A stretch of DNA of 8,305 nt, from NCBI GenBank assembly GCA_016219235.1, contig JACRBO010000779.1, positions 1 through 8,305 on the forward strand, in the 5' to 3' direction. A program made the position numbers and the translations under genes. This document shows, in pieces, positions 4,970-8,305 of this stretch (within the stretch, counting starts at the first letter, position 1; every line of letters starts with the position of its first letter). The DNA is from Chloroflexota bacterium. Lineage in GTDB: Bacteria; Chloroflexota; Anaerolineae; Fen-1058. The notes under the pieces were generated by a model. That model was not told the DNA's origin, did no database searches, and saw nothing but the letters and a program-made list of their open reading frames with translations.

Positions 4970-5722
4970 GTGCCCACACCCATTCAGCACATCATCATTG
5001 CCGAACAACTGCTAAGCGACTCGACGCTGCCCGCGTCGCTGCGCGATCGATTGCGCGCCCAGCGCGGCGCGTTTCTCTTCGGCAATACCGCACCCGATGT
5101 GCAGGTCGTCTCCAACCAACTGCGCGAGGCCACCCACTTCTTTCAAATCCCGTTCGATTCGACGCCGCAGCCACATCAGACTTTATTCAAGAAGTTTCCG
5201 GTTCTGGCTCACGCCCCATCGCTCCCGGCCGCCCACGCGGCCTTCATCGCCGGGTACGTCTGCCATTTGTGGCTGGACATCATCTGGGTGCGCGACATCT
5301 ATCTGCCCGCGTTCGGCCCCGACGCCCGCTGGGACACGATGCGCGATCGGCTGCTATTCCACAACATCCTGCGCGCGTGGTGCGATCAAAACGATCAGCG
5401 CCAACTCAACGCCGATACGGGCCTCGCGCTGGCCGCCGCGCAGCCGCGCAAATGGCTGCCCTTCACCGCCGATGGTTATCTGCGCGAATGGCGTGATCTG
5501 CTGGCAGCACAGTTCCAGCCTGGTGCAGCGATTCGCACCGTCGAGGTCTTTGCCGCCCGCAATCGCGTCGCGCCGGAAGAATTCCACCGCGTGCTGGCTT
5601 CGCCCGCCGAACTCGATCGGTTGATCTTCGCTCACGCCGCGCGTGAGAAAATCGAAGCCTTTTATCAAACCGGCCATGATGAGATGGCCGAGTTGATTGT
5701 GGAATACTTTGATAATCAGTAG
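4970..5722 (+). CDS. zinc-dependent phospholipase C-like protein
   Basis: With the GTG start the protein has 250 residues and begins PTPIQHIIIAEQLL, a typical opening for bacterial zinc-dependent phospholipase C/S1-P1 nuclease-like proteins. Likely metal ligands follow the family spacing: H7, D43 (FGNTAPD), H56 (ATHFF), H99 and D103 (YVCHLWLDIIW). There is no signal peptide or membrane helix, so it is predicted to be cytoplasmic, unlike secreted phospholipases C. A phosphodiester substrate such as a phospholipid head group is possible but unproven. I prefer the GTG at 4970 over an in-frame TTG at 4934, because the extra 12 codons consist of the intergenic heptamer repeat and lie only about 14 nt from the predicted transcription start. 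Neither start has a strong ribosome site. It is divergent from the regulator and followed by a patatin-like lipase on the same strand. Confidence 0.7.
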   Translation: MPTPIQHIIIAEQLLSDSTLPASLRDRLRAQRGAFLFGNTAPDVQVVSNQLREATHFFQIPFDSTPQPHQTLFKKFPVLAHAPSLPAAHAAFIAGYVCHLWLDIIWVRDIYLPAFGPDARWDTMRDRLLFHNILRAWCDQNDQRQLNADTGLALAAAQPRKWLPFTADGYLREWRDLLAAQFQPGAAIRTVEVFAARNRVAPEEFHRVLASPAELDRLIFAHAAREKIEAFYQTGHDEMAELIVEYFDNQ

Positions 5723-5795
5723 ATTAGTAAATTGGGGATTGGTAGATTAGGTACCGACTTGGCGCCATACTAACTTACCAATCTACTAATCTACC
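5718..5795. repeat. facing octamer arrays, unit RGTAGATT
   Basis: The left array (5718-5748) contains AGTAGATT, AGTAAATT, GGGGATT and GGTAGATT head to tail. The right array (5772-5795) contains the same octamer on the opposite strand three times. The two can fold on each other: 13 bp pair perfectly (5738-5750 with 5786-5798), leaving a loop of about 35 nt that contains GGTACC and GGCGCC. The left array includes the stop codon of the phospholipase-like gene. No T-run follows, so a terminator is not supported. Confidence 0.6.
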
Positions 5796-5816
5796 AATTT
5801 ACACTTGGAGGCCCTC

Positions 5817-6785
5817 ATGACTGAATCTTCCTCCCCCAAACGCGCCCTCGTGCTGTCCGGCGGCGGCGGCCGCGGCGCTTTTCAGGTCGGCGTGATCGAG
5901 CAACTCGAATCGATCGGCTGGAAGCCGGACATCATCATCGGCACGTCCATTGGCTCGATGAATGCCGCCGTCTACGCGGTGGGCGGTCTGCCGCGCCTGC
6001 AATATATGTGGGAATCGATCCGCACGCGCGACATGCAGCGGGTGCTGCGTCGGCCGCCGTGGCACAGCCTGTTCGATCGGGCGCCGTGGAAACGCACGCT
6101 GGAGAAGTATGTGCCTGAACACGAGTTGGCCCAGGTCAAACAGCCGCTCTACATGGTCGCCACCGACATCACCACCGGCCATCCCACCGTGTACACCAAT
6201 GGCGAGAAACCGGCGCGCAACAAAGGGCTGTATCAAAAAGTCAGCGCATTGAATCACGCCCATCTGCTCGCCAGTTCCAGCATCCCCTACCTCTACGAAT
6301 CCATCCCGGTCGAGGGCAATCGACACTGGGACGGTGCGGTCATGTATAATTCGCCCCTGCGGCCCGCCATCGACGCGGAAGCGGATGAAATTCTGATGGT
6401 GCTGTTATCGCCCTATCACAAACTCGAAGAGAACGATCCGCGCCCGATGGTGCAGCGCAGCGCGCTGCCGCCGCAGCCGCCGGGGCTGATTGGCTCGATC
6501 GGCTACGTGCTGGACCTGGCGCTGATCGGCACATTTGAAAACGACTTTGAAGAGCTGCGCAAGGTCAATCGGCGGGTGCATCAGGGTCATCAGGCCGAGG
6601 CCGATCACCGGGAAGTGCGCGCGGCCGTCATCGCGCCTGACGACTGGATCACGCCGCTGGACATCATCCGCTATCGGCCCGATCGAATCCGCGCGCTGCG
6701 CGATCAAGGGCGGCTGGCGACGCAGGCCACCTTCACGCGCATTCAGCGGTTGGGCTGGGATTCGTTGTATGGGGTGGATGAGTAA
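5817..6785 (+). CDS. patatin-like phospholipase / serine lipase
   Basis: A 322-residue patatin-family acyl hydrolase. The oxyanion loop is SGGGGRGAFQVG (14-25), the nucleophile is S44 in GTSIGS (42-47), and the second member of the catalytic Ser-Asp dyad is D172 in WDGA (171-174). ASSSIPYLYESIPV (152-165) is the usual stretch before that Asp. The protein would cleave acyl chains from lipids. There is no signal peptide, so it probably acts on the inner face of the membrane or on cytoplasmic lipids. The C-terminal 100 residues (after about 220) are charged and have no motif I recognise. I chose the ATG at 5817, with GGAGG (5807-5811) 5 nt upstream, over an in-frame TTG at 5805 that overlaps the ribosome site. 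It shares strand with the zinc phospholipase-like gene, which suggests a linked role in lipid turnover. Confidence 0.9.
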   Translation: MTESSSPKRALVLSGGGGRGAFQVGVIEQLESIGWKPDIIIGTSIGSMNAAVYAVGGLPRLQYMWESIRTRDMQRVLRRPPWHSLFDRAPWKRTLEKYVPEHELAQVKQPLYMVATDITTGHPTVYTNGEKPARNKGLYQKVSALNHAHLLASSSIPYLYESIPVEGNRHWDGAVMYNSPLRPAIDAEADEILMVLLSPYHKLEENDPRPMVQRSALPPQPPGLIGSIGYVLDLALIGTFENDFEELRKVNRRVHQGHQAEADHREVRAAVIAPDDWITPLDIIRYRPDRIRALRDQGRLATQATFTRIQRLGWDSLYGVDE

Positions 6786-6936
6786 CCGGTAATCGGTAAC
6801 TGGTCAATCGGTAACCGGTTAACCAATCACCGATCGACTGATTAACCAATCGACCAATTACCGATTGCTCAATTGACCAGTTACCGATCGACCGATCGAC
6901 CAATTGACCAATTACCAATCGACCAATCAACCAACC
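6784..6936. repeat. long facing arrays of degenerate heptamer/octamer, unit ACCRATYR
   Basis: Almost the whole spacer before the epimerase gene consists of units such as ACCAATTA, ACCGATCG and ACCAATCG. About 13 units lie on the plus strand (6821-6936) and about 5 on the minus strand (6784-6820). Opposed units pair: 6792-6808 is perfectly complementary to 6872-6888 (17 bp), and 6805-6814 to 6858-6867 (10 bp). The repeats extend the open frame of the epimerase upstream artificially. Unit lengths alternate between 7 and 8, so this is not a simple tandem repeat, and it is not a CRISPR array. Confidence 0.7.
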
Positions 6937-6948
6937 ACAGGAGCCATC

Positions 6949-7932
6949 ATGAACATTCTCGTCACCGGCGGGGCAGGCTACATCGGCAGTCATGTCGTGG
7001 AAGAGCTGTGCAACGCAGGCGAACACGTCGTCGTCTTCGATAATCTGTACACCGGCCACCGCGAAGCCGTCGATGCGCGCGCCGAATTTGTGCTGGGGAA
7101 TCTGGCTGACGCCAATGCCGTAAAGCAGGTCTTTGACACGCACGCCTTCGACGGCGTGATGCACTTCGCCTCGTACACGCTGGTCGGCGAGAGCATGCAA
7201 CAGCCCTTCCTTTATATCGGCGACAACGTGACCAATGCGCTGAATTTGCTGCGTGCCATGATCGATCACGACGTGAAGCGCTTCATCCTGTCGTCCACGG
7301 CCAATCTGTTTGACGATCCGCTCAAGATGCCCATCGATGAGAAGGAACGCATCGTGCCGGGCAGCCCCTACGGCGAATCCAAGTTCATCATCGAGCGGTT
7401 GCTGCACTGGATGGATCGCGTCTACGGTCTGCGCTTTGCGGCGCTGCGCTACTTCAACGCGGCCGGCGCATCGCCGACGGCCAATCGGGGCGAAGACCAT
7501 GCCGTCGAAACGCACCTGATCCCGCTCGTGCTGCAAACAGCCTTAGGCATCCGCGAAAAGATTATGATTTTCGGTGACGATTATCCCACGCGCGACGGCT
7601 CGTGCATCCGCGATTACATCCACGTCAACGATCTGGCGCAGGCACACATCCTGGCCCTGAAGGCGCTGGACAAGGGCAGCCGCACTTACAATCTGGGTAA
7701 CGGCGAGGGTTATTCGGTGAAAGAAGTCATCGAGGCCGCCCGCGCGATCACCGGCCTGCCCATCAAGGCCGAAGTCGGCCCGCGCCGCCCTGGCGATCCC
7801 GCCACTTTGATCGCGGGCAGCGAGACCATCAAGCGCGAACTGGGCTGGCAGCCGCGCTTCGCCTCGATCGAGAGCATCATCGGCACGGCCTGGGCGTGGC
7901 ATCAGGCTCATCCGAAGGGGTATAATTCGTAG
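6949..7932 (+). CDS. galE: UDP-glucose 4-epimerase family protein
   Basis: A 327-residue extended short-chain dehydrogenase that should interconvert UDP-glucose and UDP-galactose using bound NAD, supplying sugars for envelope polymers or glycolipids. The NAD motif is TGGAGYIGS (6-14), followed by D31 after beta2. The catalytic residues are T117 (SSTA, in place of E. coli Ser124), Y141 and K145 (SPYGESK). [39 protein letters not shown] and RRPGDPA are all typical GalE segments. Leu287 aligns with Tyr299 of the E. coli enzyme, the residue that limits N-acetylhexosamine substrates, so some UDP-GlcNAc activity is possible. The loop after T117 reads NLFDDP instead of the usual xVYGEP. The ATG at 6949 has AGGAG 5 nt upstream; longer in-frame starts lie in the repeat array. 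Length is close to the family norm (about 330-340). Confidence 0.9.
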   Translation: MNILVTGGAGYIGSHVVEELCNAGEHVVVFDNLYTGHREAVDARAEFVLGNLADANAVKQVFDTHAFDGVMHFASYTLVGESMQQPFLYIGDNVTNALNLLRAMIDHDVKRFILSSTANLFDDPLKMPIDEKERIVPGSPYGESKFIIERLLHWMDRVYGLRFAALRYFNAAGASPTANRGEDHAVETHLIPLVLQTALGIREKIMIFGDDYPTRDGSCIRDYIHVNDLAQAHILALKALDKGSRTYNLGNGEGYSVKEVIEAARAITGLPIKAEVGPRRPGDPATLIAGSETIKRELGWQPRFASIESIIGTAWAWHQAHPKGYNS

Positions 7933-7945
7933 CAGGAGCGCAGCT

Positions 7946-8263
7946 ATGGCCGAACCCAAACGCATCTCTGAAGCCGCCGTGACTTACGGCCTGCCCGTCG
8001 TCGACCTGGCCGATCCGCTCATCATCGAGCGCGACGGCCAGCCGGTGGCCGTGGTGTTGCCGTATGAAGATTATGCCGAGCTCAAAGCCGAAGCTGCTGA
8101 ACGCGCCCAACAACGCGAGCTCGCCTGGCAACACCTGGAAGACTTGATGGCTAGAGTCCACGCGCGGACCACGTCTTTAACTCCTGAAGAAATCGAAGCC
8201 GAGATTACTGTCGCCTGGCAGGAAGCGCGAGAAGAGCGTCGTGCCCGTCGTAGCCGTAGTTGA
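7946..8263 (+). CDS. Phd/YefM-type antitoxin
   Basis: A 105-residue protein. The N-terminal half (about residues 6-48) matches the Phd/YefM antitoxin fold: ISEAAVTYGLPVVDLADPLIIERDG..., then QPVAVVLPYEDYAEL, the characteristic strand-helix with a conserved 'vavl.p..dY..l'. The C-terminal half is helical and highly charged (Glu/Arg-rich) and ends in an Arg/Ser tail; it would be the toxin-binding part. AGGAG lies 7 nt before the ATG. It starts only 13 nt after the epimerase gene, so it may be partly co-transcribed, and it overlaps the PIN-toxin frame by 23 nt. Antitoxins of this type usually repress their own promoter; no clear operator is visible. Confidence 0.8.
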   Translation: MAEPKRISEAAVTYGLPVVDLADPLIIERDGQPVAVVLPYEDYAELKAEAAERAQQRELAWQHLEDLMARVHARTTSLTPEEIEAEITVAWQEAREERRARRSRS

Positions 8264-8305
8264 TACGAACGTTTGGATTTCGGCCTTTTTGAACCCCGGC
8301 GGGCA
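8241..8305 (+). CDS. PIN-domain toxin, 5' part only
   Basis: The first 21 complete codons are visible before the window ends. From the GTG at 8241 the protein reads VPVVAVVDTNVWISAFLNPGG. This is the first strand of a PIN-domain RNase, with the metal-binding aspartate at residue 8 (VVDTNV) and the SA-L--GG turn typical of the 'putative toxin component, PIN family' group near VapC. The start overlaps the antitoxin by 23 nt in another frame, and GAAGAG (8231-8236) could serve as ribosome site. The remaining acidic residues are outside the window, so activity cannot be judged. Confidence 0.75.
   Translation, partial: MPVVAVVDTNVWISAFLNPGG

Noticed and set aside
5799..6326. Minus-strand open frame opposite the patatin gene
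   Set aside because: Antisense shadow of a gene with a complete Ser-Asp dyad and a good ribosome site.
6784..6936. CRISPR array
   Set aside because: Units are 7-8 nt, degenerate, and without unique spacers; no cas genes are present.
6904..6948. Upstream TTG start for the epimerase
   Set aside because: The extension is translated ACCRATYR repeat; the ATG at 6949 has its own AGGAG and begins directly with the NAD-binding strand.

Overview
This window looks like a chromosomal segment of an uncultured, fairly GC-rich bacterium (about 60% G+C by eye). My best guess is a Chloroflexota (Anaerolineae-like) genome. That guess rests on the gene types and the repeat-filled spacers; there is no rRNA or phylogenetic marker, so it is tentative.

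Left half, minus strand (positions 3765 down to 1): a compact biosynthetic operon. It runs from a KamA-type radical-SAM/PLP aminomutase (3765-2380), through a possible 19-codon mini-ORF (2364-2305), to two different ATP-grasp ligases related to D-Ala-D-Ala ligase (2308-1235 and 1213-107), and then to the first 38 codons of a GNAT-like acetyltransferase that leaves the window (114-1). The aminomutase keeps the residues that recognise lysine in lysine 2,3-aminomutase. The set of enzymes suggests a small beta-amino-acid-containing amide or dipeptide, probably N-acetylated. The product is not known from the sequence.

Upstream of this operon (3766-4139) is a gene-free stretch. It holds a PhoB-box-like direct repeat (two GGTGAAA heptamers with an 11-bp period, plus a third copy), a good minus-strand intrinsic terminator, a 17-bp perfect inverted repeat and a short heptamer array. 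Next comes an OmpR/PhoB-type winged-helix regulator with a degenerate receiver (4811-4140).

Right half, plus strand: divergently from the regulator, a zinc-dependent phospholipase C-like protein (4970-5722), a patatin-like lipase (5817-6785), a UDP-glucose 4-epimerase family protein (6949-7932) and a Phd/YefM antitoxin with a PIN-domain toxin that runs off the right edge (7946-8305). The regulator and the phospholipase-like gene are driven from what look like two divergent sigma70-type promoters with back-to-back -35 boxes. A perfect 20-bp palindrome covers the regulator's -10 box.

Four spacers are built from short degenerate heptamer/octamer repeats, each with its own unit sequence. In three of them the repeats are arranged as facing inverted arrays. 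In several cases the repeats run into start or stop codons and create spurious N-terminal extensions of open frames.
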